64,000 bases of DNA from CAZVNZ01 sp964628515 (GTDB lineage Bacteria; Bacillota; Clostridia; Christensenellales; Christensenellaceae). Positions 1 through 9,433 of this stretch are shown here, in pieces. The position numbers were made by a program, and so were the translations under genes. Every line of letters begins with the position of its first letter. Position 1 is the stretch's first letter. Where the stretch lies: assembly GCA_964628515.1 (NCBI GenBank), contig CAZVNZ010000006.1, positions 61,702-125,701 on the forward strand, written 5' to 3'. Under the pieces are notes generated by a model. The model had not been told where the DNA came from. It was given only the letters and a program-made list of their open reading frames with translations, and searched no databases.

Positions 1-878
1 TAGATGACGGCGCAGACGTTGTAACCACCCTCCACAAAGAATACAGCGCACAAATACCAAGCGTGCTTGGCGCAAGCGAGGAAACCACAACGGGTGTTAT
101 TCGTTTAAGAAATATGGAAAAGGCGGGAGAGCTTAAAATACCTGTAATTCCCGTTAATGATGCACAATGCAAGTATTTGTTCGACAACAGATACGGCACG
201 GGGCAAAGTGTGTGGGATGGCATAATGCGTACCACAAACCTAATTGTAGCAGGCAAACGTGTGGTGGTTGCAGGTTACGGCTGGTGCGGAAAGGGTGTTG
301 CCATGCGTGCGGCTGCCTTAGGCGCAAAGGTAATTGTAACGGAAATTAATCACATAAAAGCAATAGAGGCGGTAATGGACGGCTTTGAATCCATGACAAT
401 GGACGATGCGGCGGCAGTTGGAGATATTTTCGTGACGGTAACAGGTTGCGAGGACGTCATAACCAAAAATCATTTCGGAAAAATGAAGGACGGAGTAATC
501 CTTACAAACGCAGGGCATTTTGATTGCGAGGTAAACGTAGGCGAGCTTGCCAAAATCAGCACCGGTGTAAAGGAGATGCGCCATAATATAGAGGGTTACA
601 TTCAAAAGGACGGCAGAATACTTAACGTTATTGCAGGAGGCAGGCTGGTAAACTTAGCCTCGGGAGACGGTCACCCCGCAGAAATTATGGATATGAGCTT
701 TGCGCTGCAATTTATGGCACAGCTTTATTTGCTAAACAATCACAAAAACCTAAAACCCGGTTTGTTTGATATGCCACAGGAAATAGACTACGATGTGGCA
801 ATAACCAAACTTAAAAATTTAGGCGGAAATGTGGACGTACTAACGGCAGAGCAAAGAAAATACCTCTTTGGAGAATAA
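1..878 (+). CDS. ahcY: Adenosylhomocysteinase (S-adenosylhomocysteine hydrolase), 5' truncated by window edge
   Basis: This enzyme reversibly hydrolyses S-adenosylhomocysteine to adenosine and homocysteine, removing the inhibitory by-product of SAM-dependent methylation. The frame is open from base 3 and 291 residues are visible, so the N-terminal third of the usual ~410-residue protein lies outside the window. Diagnostic motifs are EETTTGVIRL, the NAD-binding Rossmann loop VAGYGWCGKG and the following VTEI, and the C-terminal NLASGDGHP and MDMSFALQ blocks. The GYGWCGKG form of the loop is common in archaeal and clostridial enzymes. The next gene starts 2 bases after the stop and encodes an enzyme acting on the same substrate, so the two probably form one SAH-handling operon. 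Confidence 0.95.
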   Translation, partial: DDGADVVTTLHKEYSAQIPSVLGASEETTTGVIRLRNMEKAGELKIPVIPVNDAQCKYLFDNRYGTGQSVWDGIMRTTNLIVAGKRVVVAGYGWCGKGVAMRAAALGAKVIVTEINHIKAIEAVMDGFESMTMDDAAAVGDIFVTVTGCEDVITKNHFGKMKDGVILTNAGHFDCEVNVGELAKISTGVKEMRHNIEGYIQKDGRILNVIAGGRLVNLASGDGHPAEIMDMSFALQFMAQLYLLNNHKNLKPGLFDMPQEIDYDVAITKLKNLGGNVDVLTAEQRKYLFGE

Positions 879-880
879 TT

Positions 881-2152
881 ATGGATACTAAGATTATCAA
901 CGCACGTATAGTAACTAACGACGAAATCCCCGTAATTGCAAAAGGGCAAATAAATATTAAAGACGGAATAATTACTTACGTAGGGGAGGAAAAGGAGTAC
1001 AAATGCGATAAAACCATAGACGCTAAAGGCAATACGGTTATGCCCGGGTTTGTAAATACTCACACCCACATCCCCATGAATATTTTCCGCTCCTTTGCAG
1101 ACGATATGGAGCTTATGGACTGGTTGCAAAACAAAATTTGGCCGGCAGAGGACAAACTGACAGAGGAAATCACTTACCACGCAAGTATGATGGCACTTTG
1201 CGAAATGGCGGCGGCAGGCATTACCGCCTTTAACGAGATGTACTATTTTACAAGGCAAATTGCACAGGCTACCATAAAAAGCAAGCTAAGGGCGGTTATT
1301 TCTCGTGCGGTAGTAACACCGGACGTAGCAACAGGCGATGATAAACTAAAAGAAGCGATAGAGCTTTTCGAGGAGTTTAACGGCTTTGACAGACTGCAAG
1401 TCTATTTATCCCCCCATGCTCAATATACGGTAAACAACCAAATGTTGCAAAAAATTGCAAAAGAGGCAAAACGGCTAAACACAGGTATACATATGCACAT
1501 TTCCGAAACTTTGGGCGAGCATCAAAGTTGTATTGCGCAAGAAGGGCTAACCCCCGTAGAGCTATGCGAAAAAATGGGGTTGTTGGATGTAAATTTCTTA
1601 GGCGCTCATTGTGTGTACATAACTCATAAAGATATGGATATTATGGCAAAGCACAAGGCAAGTGTACTAAGTTGCCCCAAAAGCAACTTAAAATTAGCCT
1701 CGGGCATTGCCCCCCTAAGCGAGATGATAGAGCGAGGGGTAAACGTAAGTTTGGGCACGGACGGTGCGTCGTCCAACAACAAACTTTCTATTATGGAAGA
1801 GATGACATACGCCTCCTATTTGCAAAAGGGCACAACAAAAAATCCTAAGGCGCTAAACGCACAGCAAAGTCTACTACTTGCAACTTACAACGGAGCGCAA
1901 GCCTTAGGCATAAACAGCGGAAAAATCAAAGTAGGAAAAAATGCGGATTTAATTATGATAAACTCCCACAAATTAAGGTATCTGCCCCACTACGACATTA
2001 TTTCCAACTTAGTGTACAGTGCGGACGATAACGATGTTATGCTTACCATGGTGGGCGGAGATGTGGTGTACGAAAACGGCAAATTTGCTTTTGCGGACAT
2101 AGAAGAAGTAAAAGAAAAAATTGCCTTTTATGCAAAAATAATGAAAAATTAA
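881..2152 (+). CDS. mtaD: 5-methylthioadenosine/S-adenosylhomocysteine deaminase
   Basis: This is an amidohydrolase-superfamily TIM-barrel enzyme of the MtaD/ATZ-TRZ group, 423 residues, normal length. Expected metal ligands are visible: H61 and H63 in NTHTHIPMN, H206 in HMHISE, H243 in GAHCVY and D294 in GTDGASSNN. The family deaminates the adenine of S-adenosylhomocysteine, 5'-methylthioadenosine or 5'-deoxyadenosine to the inosyl compound. It follows ahcY by 2 bases. With SAHH this gives two routes for SAH or its nucleoside products; 5'-deoxyadenosine from radical SAM enzymes is another possible substrate, since a radical SAM gene lies two genes downstream. The exact substrate cannot be read from sequence. 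Confidence 0.88.
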   Translation: MDTKIINARIVTNDEIPVIAKGQINIKDGIITYVGEEKEYKCDKTIDAKGNTVMPGFVNTHTHIPMNIFRSFADDMELMDWLQNKIWPAEDKLTEEITYHASMMALCEMAAAGITAFNEMYYFTRQIAQATIKSKLRAVISRAVVTPDVATGDDKLKEAIELFEEFNGFDRLQVYLSPHAQYTVNNQMLQKIAKEAKRLNTGIHMHISETLGEHQSCIAQEGLTPVELCEKMGLLDVNFLGAHCVYITHKDMDIMAKHKASVLSCPKSNLKLASGIAPLSEMIERGVNVSLGTDGASSNNKLSIMEEMTYASYLQKGTTKNPKALNAQQSLLLATYNGAQALGINSGKIKVGKNADLIMINSHKLRYLPHYDIISNLVYSADDNDVMLTMVGGDVVYENGKFAFADIEEVKEKIAFYAKIMKN

Positions 2153-2169
2153 TTTAAAGGATAAACAGA

Positions 2170-3954
2170 TTGAAAAAAAGTTTTTTAATTGCATTATGTG
2201 TTGTGCTTTGCACAATTACAATGTTTGGTTGTACTAATATACCCGACTTAGCCGTGGAGGAAGAAACTAACCCCCCACAGCTAACAGGGGGTATTACAGA
2301 TGAGGGTATCAACCTTAAAAACATTAATATACAAACGGAGGACAATACAACAAAGATTGTTATGTCTTTTATTAGCGGTTCTCGAGTATCGGGGGTAAGC
2401 GAGGCAAAAGTCTCCGCTTTGCCCGTGTACGATGTGTCTACCCTAAGCTCTCCAAGCAGACTGCGTGTAGACCTAAACGTAGATTTTTGGGATTACGAGG
2501 ACACCGCCAACATACCTACGGAAAGCATTGTACTTGGCGTTTTTAACACAATATATTCCCATAAGGGAAATATAAGCGTATATTTTCAATTAAAAAACGA
2601 TGTAGAAGCAACACTTAACGAAAGCGGAGATAAATTAGAAATAACATTAAAAAACGTTAATGCAACCACGCAAGAGCAGTATTTTGCAGGCATTAACGCA
2701 TTTGAAGAATACGAGCAGGATTTAATAGACAAAGAACTTAAGTTTACCCCCACCTTATGCAATGGACTTAACGCAAAAATGCTAATTTCCGCACCCTTCG
2801 AGTCGGAGGAAAGCGCAAAAGCCTTTTGTGATAATGCAAACGAGCTTATAGCAGGCAAAGTGCCCACTAAGCAAGCCTTTGTGTTTAAAATGCAAACAAA
2901 CCAACTGCCCGAGCATAACAGGGAAGTCAGCACCCAAAATGTCAGCGAAAAAAAGGTAATGATGGTAGACGACGTAAATTTAAATCTACCCGTGCTGGTG
3001 GAAAACGGTAAATACCTAACCACCACGGCGGACGGTAACATAATTTATGCTCGTGCCTATCTACCCAACTACTATCAAGATAACGAGCAGGTGGTAAAAG
3101 AGCGCCTTTGGGTGATAGAGCAAAGTGGCAGAAAAACGGAGTTGCCCCTACCCGATTTTTACAGCGTAGAAAAATGCGAGGCATCGACAGACGGCAGATA
3201 CCTTGCAATTTTAGATAGCGCAGTACACAACAAAGTGCTGTACGTTTACGACAACACGGAAAACAAGCTGTACAACATGGGGGAGGAAGGCTTTGGCGCC
3301 ATTACCGCAAGTTTTGATTGGGCACAGGACAAAAACATAATTTACGCCATGTCCGGCGGTGGTACCGTTCAACTAAAACAGTACGATTTTTCTAAGGGTG
3401 ATGGTGAAAGAATTTCCTCGGTGGAGGAAAAAAAGGGAGCACTTGGAAAAATTGAGTATTTCGAGGGCAACATTTATTTTGTGGACAGCACCGCAGGCGA
3501 GGGCGGAGAAATATACAAGGTGGATATTGCCACCCACCAAAGAGAAACGGTTACGGAGGGTATAGATTTCAGACTATCCAAAGATGGTAAAAATATGGCT
3601 GTAATAAGCCAAAAAGCAGGGGATGAAGAGCAGGTAACACTTGACTTAAATATGCTTAATTTAGAAACGGCAGAGGAAAGTTTGGTGGCAAAAGACGTAC
3701 TGATAGAAGATTTTTCCTTTGACGCAAACAGCGACACCCTTTATTATATGACACCAAACTACGAAAATGTAAATCCGGACTACCCATTTGCCTTAATGCA
3801 ATATTCTTTATCCGCAAAAAATACGGATGCCGTAGGATACTGTGCAACCGGGAGATTTAACACAAGCAAAACCAGTAAGGAATTGTATATTATAGACTAT
3901 TACAGCCAAGCAAACAGTAATTTCTACATAACATACATTTACGATGTTAAATGA
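2170..3954 (+). CDS. Lipoprotein with AMIN-like domain and beta-propeller-like C-terminal half
   Basis: The start is TTG at 2170, preceded by AAAGGA at 2156-2161; no ATG gives the signal peptide. Residues 1-21 form a lipoprotein signal sequence ending in a lipobox with C21 (TMFGC). Residues about 45-165 resemble an AMIN domain (cell-wall or outer-layer targeting, beta-rich). Residues about 185-245 (ISAPFESEESAKAFCDNA) look SPOR-like. From about 265 to the end there are repeated Tyr/Asp-rich blade-like segments (LPLPDFYSVEKCEASTDGRY and similar) resembling TolB/WD-type propellers. The protein is probably anchored outside the membrane; the function is unknown. It overlaps the next gene by 4 bases. 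Confidence 0.6.
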   Translation: MKKSFLIALCVVLCTITMFGCTNIPDLAVEEETNPPQLTGGITDEGINLKNINIQTEDNTTKIVMSFISGSRVSGVSEAKVSALPVYDVSTLSSPSRLRVDLNVDFWDYEDTANIPTESIVLGVFNTIYSHKGNISVYFQLKNDVEATLNESGDKLEITLKNVNATTQEQYFAGINAFEEYEQDLIDKELKFTPTLCNGLNAKMLISAPFESEESAKAFCDNANELIAGKVPTKQAFVFKMQTNQLPEHNREVSTQNVSEKKVMMVDDVNLNLPVLVENGKYLTTTADGNIIYARAYLPNYYQDNEQVVKERLWVIEQSGRKTELPLPDFYSVEKCEASTDGRYLAILDSAVHNKVLYVYDNTENKLYNMGEEGFGAITASFDWAQDKNIIYAMSGGGTVQLKQYDFSKGDGERISSVEEKKGALGKIEYFEGNIYFVDSTAGEGGEIYKVDIATHQRETVTEGIDFRLSKDGKNMAVISQKAGDEEQVTLDLNMLNLETAEESLVAKDVLIEDFSFDANSDTLYYMTPNYENVNPDYPFALMQYSLSAKNTDAVGYCATGRFNTSKTSKELYIIDYYSQANSNFYITYIYDVK

Positions 3955-5510
3955 AAATAGAGCTAATAGGCATAAATTCAAGCTATGTGCATACAAACCT
4001 TGCAATTAGGCAAATCAAGGCAAATTGCAGGCATAGCTTAAACATCAGCGAATATAATATTAATATGGATGTTGATGATGTGCTTAGCTTAATATGCACA
4101 AAAAATGCGGATATTGTGGGGTTTTCTTGTTATATTTGGAATATAGAATACGTACTTAGGCTATGCGAAAACTTAAAAAAAATTGCGCCAAAAACCATAA
4201 TTGTGTTGGGCGGGCCGGAGGTTTCTTTTGAAAACCAAAGCTACGACAGTGCAGACTACATAATAACGGGAGAGGGCGAGGAAGCCTTCAATTCCTTTTT
4301 GGATAACTATTACGAAGTAAGCAGCGAATACGCCAAGATAGAAAACTTAAACAACTTAAAACTCTACGAAGAAGAGTACGACCCAACCAAAATTTACTAC
4401 TACGAAAGTACAAGAGGTTGCCCTTATTCTTGCACCTACTGCCTATCGGGTAGCATTGGTGGGTATAGGGGGAAGGATATTTCTTTGGTAAAAAAAGAAA
4501 TTAAAATGTTTATAGATAAAGGGGCAAGGCTAATAAAGTTTGTAGACCGCACCTTTAACGCAGATATTAACAGGGCAAAGGAAATTTTTAAATACATTGG
4601 GGAAAATTCTAAAAACACCACCTTTCATTTCGAGGTTACTTTAGATTTGTTTGATGACGAACTTATTGAAATACTTAAGGACTCAATGGGCAAAATACAG
4701 TTAGAAAGCGGTATTCAAACCACCAACAAAACAACACTTGCGGTGGTAAAGCGAAAATCGGACGTTGCTAAAGCCCTAAACTACGCACAAAAAATCCCAA
4801 AAGACGTGCATTTGCATTTGGATTTAATTGCAGGCTTGCCTATGGAAAACTTTATGTCCTTTAAAAAATCTTTTAACGAGGTGTTTTTCGTGCAACCGGA
4901 TAACCTACAAATCGGCTTTTTAAAGGTGCTTAAAGGCAGTACACTAAAAAAGGAAAACAGAAACATAATATACAGGCACTACTCACCCTATGAGGTACTA
5001 AAAACGGATTACCTAACGGCAGAAGAGCTTTTTGCAATTAAAAGGTTAGAGTATGTTTTTAACGTATATTACAACAAAAAAAAGGCGGTAAATGCGCTAA
5101 TTTTTGCAATAGAAAAATCAGCAAAAACACCCTTTGATTTTTTTTATGATTTTTCTGTGTACTATTATAATAACGAGTATAACAAACGCCCTCAAGGCAT
5201 TAAGGAATACTACAAAATTCTTGCAAACTACTGTAAAACCATATTAAACGAAGAGAGTTACACAGACTTTTTATGCAAACTAAAATTAGATTATATGCTG
5301 GCAAATATTAAGGAAGATATACAAGAGTTTGCAGAAATCACCCCAAACAAAGAGTTCAAGCAATGCTACAAAGAGGTAAAAGAGAGGGGAATATTTACCT
5401 CCCATATATTAAAAAACGCAGTAATAGGCGGATTTATTAAAAACCCCGACACACTTTTAGACGGGGAATGTATAGTGGTTGCCCACAACAATTCATTTAC
5501 AATTTTTTAA
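3951..5510 (+). CDS. B12-binding-domain radical SAM protein (DUF4080-like)
   Basis: The 519-residue protein has an N-terminal cobalamin-binding-like Rossmann domain (about residues 1-135; GGPEVSFEN and YIITGEGEEAF are typical) and then a radical SAM barrel with the CxxxCxxC cluster motif at C157, C161 and C164 (RGCPYSCTYC). The SAM-binding region follows (FVDRTFN, LESGIQTTN). The C-terminal 200 residues match the DUF4080 type by length and character. The start ATG overlaps the preceding stop in an ATGA. Members are often annotated as anaerobic Mg-protoporphyrin cyclase-like, but the substrate is unknown. The first His of the classical B12 DxHxxG motif is not evident, so cobalamin binding is an inference from fold. 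Confidence 0.8.
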   Translation: MKIELIGINSSYVHTNLAIRQIKANCRHSLNISEYNINMDVDDVLSLICTKNADIVGFSCYIWNIEYVLRLCENLKKIAPKTIIVLGGPEVSFENQSYDSADYIITGEGEEAFNSFLDNYYEVSSEYAKIENLNNLKLYEEEYDPTKIYYYESTRGCPYSCTYCLSGSIGGYRGKDISLVKKEIKMFIDKGARLIKFVDRTFNADINRAKEIFKYIGENSKNTTFHFEVTLDLFDDELIEILKDSMGKIQLESGIQTTNKTTLAVVKRKSDVAKALNYAQKIPKDVHLHLDLIAGLPMENFMSFKKSFNEVFFVQPDNLQIGFLKVLKGSTLKKENRNIIYRHYSPYEVLKTDYLTAEELFAIKRLEYVFNVYYNKKKAVNALIFAIEKSAKTPFDFFYDFSVYYYNNEYNKRPQGIKEYYKILANYCKTILNEESYTDFLCKLKLDYMLANIKEDIQEFAEITPNKEFKQCYKEVKERGIFTSHILKNAVIGGFIKNPDTLLDGECIVVAHNNSFTIF

Positions 5511-5532
5511 CATTTTTTTTAGTAAAATACTG

Positions 5533-5560
5533 TTTACAAAATTTATTTTTCGGTTATAAT
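5533..5560 (+). promoter_or_regulatory. Promoter of the ctsR operon
   Basis: TTTACA (5533-5538) and a consensus TATAAT (5555-5560) are separated by 16 bases, giving a SigA-type promoter directly upstream of the CtsR box and 56 bases from the ctsR start codon. Confidence 0.75.
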
Positions 5561-5569
5561 AATATTGAA

Positions 5570-5586
5570 AGTCAAAGAAAGTCAAA
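5570..5586 (+). promoter_or_regulatory. CtsR operator
   Basis: AGTCAAAGAAAGTCAAA is an exact match to the CtsR heptad direct repeat (RGTCAAA-NAN-RGTCAAA) established in low-GC Gram-positives. It starts 10 bases after the -10 box, so bound CtsR would block transcription start: autoregulation of ctsR-mcsA-clpC. Confidence 0.9.
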
Positions 5587-5615
5587 GTTAGACTTTAGGA
5601 GGTGACGGTCAAAAA

Positions 5616-6062
5616 ATGAGTATATTAAGCGATACAATAGAGCTGTTTATAAAAGAAATGTTAGAGGAGGAAGGCAGTACCAACCTACAAAGAAACGAGC
5701 TTGCGCAACAATTTAACTGTGCACCCTCCCAAATAAATTATGTGCTAACCACAAGATTCACTCCAAACAGAGGGTATTATACAGAATCAAAACGAGGGGG
5801 AGGCGGATACATTAGGGTAGTAAGGGTAAATGTAGAAAAAGGCGATTATATAGCCGATTTGATAGAAAAAAGTATAGGCGACACCCTAAGCGAGAGGCAA
5901 AGCAGAGAGTTGGTGCAAGGGCTTATAGAAACGGATTTTATAGACGAGCCGGTAAAAGAAGTAATAAATGCGGCACTTAGCGACAGGACATTAGAAGGGG
6001 ATGCAAGGCTAAGGTCAAAAATACTAAAAGAAATATTACATACTGTATTAAGTAGAAAATAA
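5616..6062 (+). CDS. ctsR: Transcriptional repressor CtsR
   Basis: CtsR is the dimeric winged-helix repressor of class III heat-shock genes (clpC, clpP and others). The 148-residue length and the sequence fit: N-terminal DNA-binding domain (ISDTIELFIKEML, NELAQQFNCAPSQINYVLTTRF), the glycine-rich wing RGGGGYIRV around residues 62-70 that senses temperature in Bacillus, and a helical C-terminal dimerisation domain. A strong AGGAGGTGA site (5597-5605) precedes the ATG. The operon order ctsR-mcsA-clpC and the CtsR box upstream support autoregulation. In Bacillus, CtsR is also controlled by McsA/McsB; mcsB is not present here. Confidence 0.96.
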   Translation: MSILSDTIELFIKEMLEEEGSTNLQRNELAQQFNCAPSQINYVLTTRFTPNRGYYTESKRGGGGYIRVVRVNVEKGDYIADLIEKSIGDTLSERQSRELVQGLIETDFIDEPVKEVINAALSDRTLEGDARLRSKILKEILHTVLSRK

Positions 6063-6080
6063 TAACGGAGGTACAAAACT

Positions 6081-6524
6081 ATGTTATGTCAAAAATGTCA
6101 AAAAAATCAAGCAAATGTGCACATGATGCAAAATATTAACGGAGTGGTAACGGAAGAGCATTTATGCACCGAGTGTGCAAACCTAAACCAAAGCGAGTTT
6201 TCCGGTTTTAGTCAAAAAATGTTTGGAAACATCTTCTCGGATAGCTTTTTTGGAAACGATTTTTTCCGCAGACTCTTTGGGGGTCAAAACAGTATGCTTG
6301 CAATTCCAAGCATGGCAGGAGAGGATTTAAAGGTAAGGGAGTACGACGAATATGCTCTGCCGGAGTATAATAAGGCGTATCAAAATAATAATAATGAGGA
6401 CAGGGAAATGCCAAACGCAAAGAAAATTTTAGCACTTAAAAAAGATTTAAAAACAGCGGTTAAAAAAGAGGATTTCGAGAAAGCCGCAAAAATACGAGAT
6501 AGAATAAAAGAGCTTGAAAGGTAA
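6081..6524 (+). CDS. mcsA: McsA-like zinc-binding UVR protein (short form)
   Basis: The 147-residue protein begins with a zinc-binding module (C3, C6, C29, C32: MLCQKCQ and HLCTEC) and ends with a UVR motif (about residues 115-147, KKEDFEKAAKIRDRIKEL), the pattern of McsA. It is shorter than Bacillus McsA (about 185 residues), and only one four-cysteine set is visible. McsA normally activates the arginine kinase McsB and modulates CtsR; here the next gene is clpC with a gap of only 3 bases, so no mcsB lies in the operon. McsA may act directly on CtsR or ClpC. Confidence 0.85.
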   Translation: MLCQKCQKNQANVHMMQNINGVVTEEHLCTECANLNQSEFSGFSQKMFGNIFSDSFFGNDFFRRLFGGQNSMLAIPSMAGEDLKVREYDEYALPEYNKAYQNNNNEDREMPNAKKILALKKDLKTAVKKEDFEKAAKIRDRIKELER

Positions 6525-6527
6525 CGG

Positions 6528-8954
6528 GTGAATAGTATGGAAGGAATGTCAAAATTTACACAAGGCGCACAACAAAGTATTAATAATGCGGCGCAGTACG
6601 CAAGCAATATTGGGCAAAGATATATAGGCACAGAGCATTTGCTAATAGGATTACTTAGAGAAAGGGGAAGTGCGGCACAAATATTAGAGTTACAAGGCAT
6701 CGAAGAGATGCAAATAAGAGAGCATATAGAAAAGGATAACGCATTTTCCAATTCTCAAGTAATAGGCTATACCCCACGCACCAAAAAAATTATAGAGATG
6801 AGCGTGGCATTTGCAAGGCAGTTAGGGCACAACTATATAGGTACAGAGCATTTACTTCTTGCAATAATAAGCGAAAAGGAAAGTGTTGCGTTTAGATTGC
6901 TTAAAGAAATAGGCGCAGATTTAGGAGCTATGCAGGAAGAAATTTTAGAAATTGGTGGCGAGGCGGTTGCAGGGGAAATCAACAAGAAAAAATCAAACAC
7001 ACCTAAGCTTGATAAATTTGGCAAGGATTTAACCAATGCGGCAAAAAACGGCGAGACAGACCCTGTAATAGGCAGAAGCGGAGAAATTGAGCGTATAGTC
7101 CAAATATTATCCCGCAGAACCAAAAACAACCCTGTACTTATAGGGGAGCCGGGTGTGGGTAAATCCGCTATTGCAGAAGGGCTTGCGCAAAAAATTGTTG
7201 AAGGCAATATGCCTCATACTTTAAAAGATAAACGTGTGGTAATGTTGGATTTGGCAAGCATGATTGCAGGCTCTAAATTTAGAGGAGAGTTTGAAGAACG
7301 CTTAAAAGATGCTTTAGACGAGCTTAAAAAGGACGGCAACGTAATTTTATTTATAGACGAGTTGCACACACTAATAGGTGCAGGCTCTGCCGAAGGCTCT
7401 ATGGATGCGGCAAACATACTAAAACCCATGCTTGCAAGGGGCGAAATACAGGTAGTAGGTGCAACCACCATAGACGAATACAGAAAGCATATAGAAAAGG
7501 ATTCCGCATTGGAGAGAAGATTTCAGCCGGTACAAGTAGGAGAGCCCACGGCAAGTGAAGCGGTTGCAATTTTAGAGGGGCTACGAGACAGGTACGAGGC
7601 GCATCATAAAGTAGCCATTACAGACGAGGCTATAAAATCCGCCGTAGATTTATCCGTAAGATATATAATGGATAGGTTTTTGCCGGATAAAGCCATAGAT
7701 TTAATAGACGAGGCGGCATCTAAAGTGCGTATATCCATGTTTACCTCCCCTCCCGATTTAAAGGAGTTAGAGGATAAGTTAGCCGTTTTCACTCAGGAAA
7801 AGGAAAACGCAATAGCTCACCAAGATTACGAAAACGCAGCTATTTTAAGGGATAACGAAAGGGGAGTAATTGCAGAAATCAAAGAGCGTAAGGAAAAATG
7901 GCAGGACGAAATTGCACAATCCAAAGGTGTTGTTACGCAGGAAGATATAGCGCAAATAGTATCTAACTGGACAAAAATACCCGTATCCAAGCTAACGGAG
8001 GACGAAAGCAAAAAATTGCTAAAGTTAGAAAAGAAGCTCCACGAGCGTGTAATTGGGCAAAACGAGGCAATAGAGGCGGTTTCCCGTGCTATAAGACGTG
8101 CAAGAGCAGGGCTTAAAGACCCACAAAGACCAATAGGCAGTTTTGTATTCTTAGGGCCTACGGGTGTGGGAAAAACAGAGCTTACAAAGGCGCTGGCATC
8201 CTCCATGTTTGGGGACGAAAATGCACTAATACGTTTGGATATGTCCGAATATATGGAAAAACACTCGGTGTCTAAGCTAATAGGATCACCTCCCGGATAT
8301 GTAGGGTACGATGAGGGCGGACAGCTAACCCAAGCAGTAAGAACAAAGCCCTACTCCGTAATATTGTTAGATGAAATAGAAAAGGCGCACCCCGATGTAT
8401 TTAACATTTTGCTCCAAGTTTTAGAGGACGGCAGACTGACAGACTCCAAGGGCAGAACGGTGGATTTTAAAAACACAATAATAATTATGACATCAAACGT
8501 CGGAGCAAGCGAAATTGCAAAAAGCAAAATAGGGTTTGGTAATCAGGCGGAGGAAAAAGAGCAGGAAAAAGCCTACGACGAAATGAAGGAAAAAATGGTG
8601 GAAGCACTTAAGGATTTGTTTAGACCGGAGTTTATAAACAGATTGGACGATATTATAGTATTCCACAAGCTAACGGAAAAAGAAACCTTGCAAATTGCCA
8701 AGCTAATGCTTAAAAATTTGGCAAAACGTTTGGAGGAGAGAAATATAAAAATTTCTTACACGGACGGGGCTACAAAGCTAATGGCAAAAGAGGGTATGAG
8801 CGAGCAATACGGCGCAAGACCTCTAAGACGTGCAATACAGCGTACTATTGAAGACAAGCTATCGGAAGAAATTCTTGCAGGCAAGGTAAAAATAGGAGAC
8901 AAAGTAAATATGTATGTTGCTGATGGTAATGTGGCTTTTAAGAAGGATAACTGA
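6528..8954 (+). CDS. clpC: ATP-dependent Clp protease ATP-binding subunit ClpC
   Basis: This is an 808-residue Hsp100 unfoldase. In order: duplicated Clp N-domain (about 10-145, with two YIGTEHLL repeats), AAA1 with Walker A GEPGVGKS (206-213), the M-domain containing a UVR motif (about 415-450), AAA2 with Walker A GPTGVGKT near residue 545, and the C-terminal D2 domain (EQYGARPLRRAI). ClpC feeds substrates to ClpP; an LGF/VGF-type ClpP-binding loop is plausible around KIGFGNQ (AAA2). GTG at 6528 is chosen because AAAGG (6516-6520) lies just upstream; ATG at 6537 or 6546 are alternatives. Expression should be CtsR-controlled through the operon promoter. Confidence 0.96.
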   Translation: MNSMEGMSKFTQGAQQSINNAAQYASNIGQRYIGTEHLLIGLLRERGSAAQILELQGIEEMQIREHIEKDNAFSNSQVIGYTPRTKKIIEMSVAFARQLGHNYIGTEHLLLAIISEKESVAFRLLKEIGADLGAMQEEILEIGGEAVAGEINKKKSNTPKLDKFGKDLTNAAKNGETDPVIGRSGEIERIVQILSRRTKNNPVLIGEPGVGKSAIAEGLAQKIVEGNMPHTLKDKRVVMLDLASMIAGSKFRGEFEERLKDALDELKKDGNVILFIDELHTLIGAGSAEGSMDAANILKPMLARGEIQVVGATTIDEYRKHIEKDSALERRFQPVQVGEPTASEAVAILEGLRDRYEAHHKVAITDEAIKSAVDLSVRYIMDRFLPDKAIDLIDEAASKVRISMFTSPPDLKELEDKLAVFTQEKENAIAHQDYENAAILRDNERGVIAEIKERKEKWQDEIAQSKGVVTQEDIAQIVSNWTKIPVSKLTEDESKKLLKLEKKLHERVIGQNEAIEAVSRAIRRARAGLKDPQRPIGSFVFLGPTGVGKTELTKALASSMFGDENALIRLDMSEYMEKHSVSKLIGSPPGYVGYDEGGQLTQAVRTKPYSVILLDEIEKAHPDVFNILLQVLEDGRLTDSKGRTVDFKNTIIIMTSNVGASEIAKSKIGFGNQAEEKEQEKAYDEMKEKMVEALKDLFRPEFINRLDDIIVFHKLTEKETLQIAKLMLKNLAKRLEERNIKISYTDGATKLMAKEGMSEQYGARPLRRAIQRTIEDKLSEEILAGKVKIGDKVNMYVADGNVAFKKDN

Positions 8955-9433
8955 TTAAATTAGGCTATGTACGCATTTTGTCAAAACTTGTTGCACAGAC
9001 AAAATCTACATAGCCTTTGATTTAAAGTATGACGCTTTGCGTCAGACGTTAAGGTAGCTATATACGCATTTTGTCAAAACTTGTTGCACAAGACAAAATC
9101 TACATATCCTTTGATTTAAAGTATGACGCTTTGCGTCAGAGTTAAGGTAGCTATGTACGCATTTTGTCAAAACTTGTTGCACAGACAAAATCTACATAGC
9201 CTTTGATTTAAAGTATGACGCTTTGCGTCAGACGTTAAGGTAGCTATATACGCATTTTGTCAAAACTTGTTGCACAAGACAAAATCTACATATCCTTTGA
9301 TTTAAAGTATGACGCTTTGCGTCAGAGTTAAGGTAGCTATGTACGCATTTTGTCAAAACTTGTTGCACAAGACAAAATCTACATATCCTTTGATTTAAAG
9401 TATGACGCTTTGCGTCAGAGTTAAGGTAGCTAT

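Noticed and set aside
2942..3208. Long antisense open frames inside the lipoprotein and many other genes
   Set aside because: They are shadow frames of strongly supported genes, lacking ribosome sites and family motifs.
5616..6062. Searching for mcsB hidden in another frame near clpC
   Set aside because: Only 3 bases separate mcsA and clpC, and no guanido-kinase-like sequence is visible in any frame of the operon.
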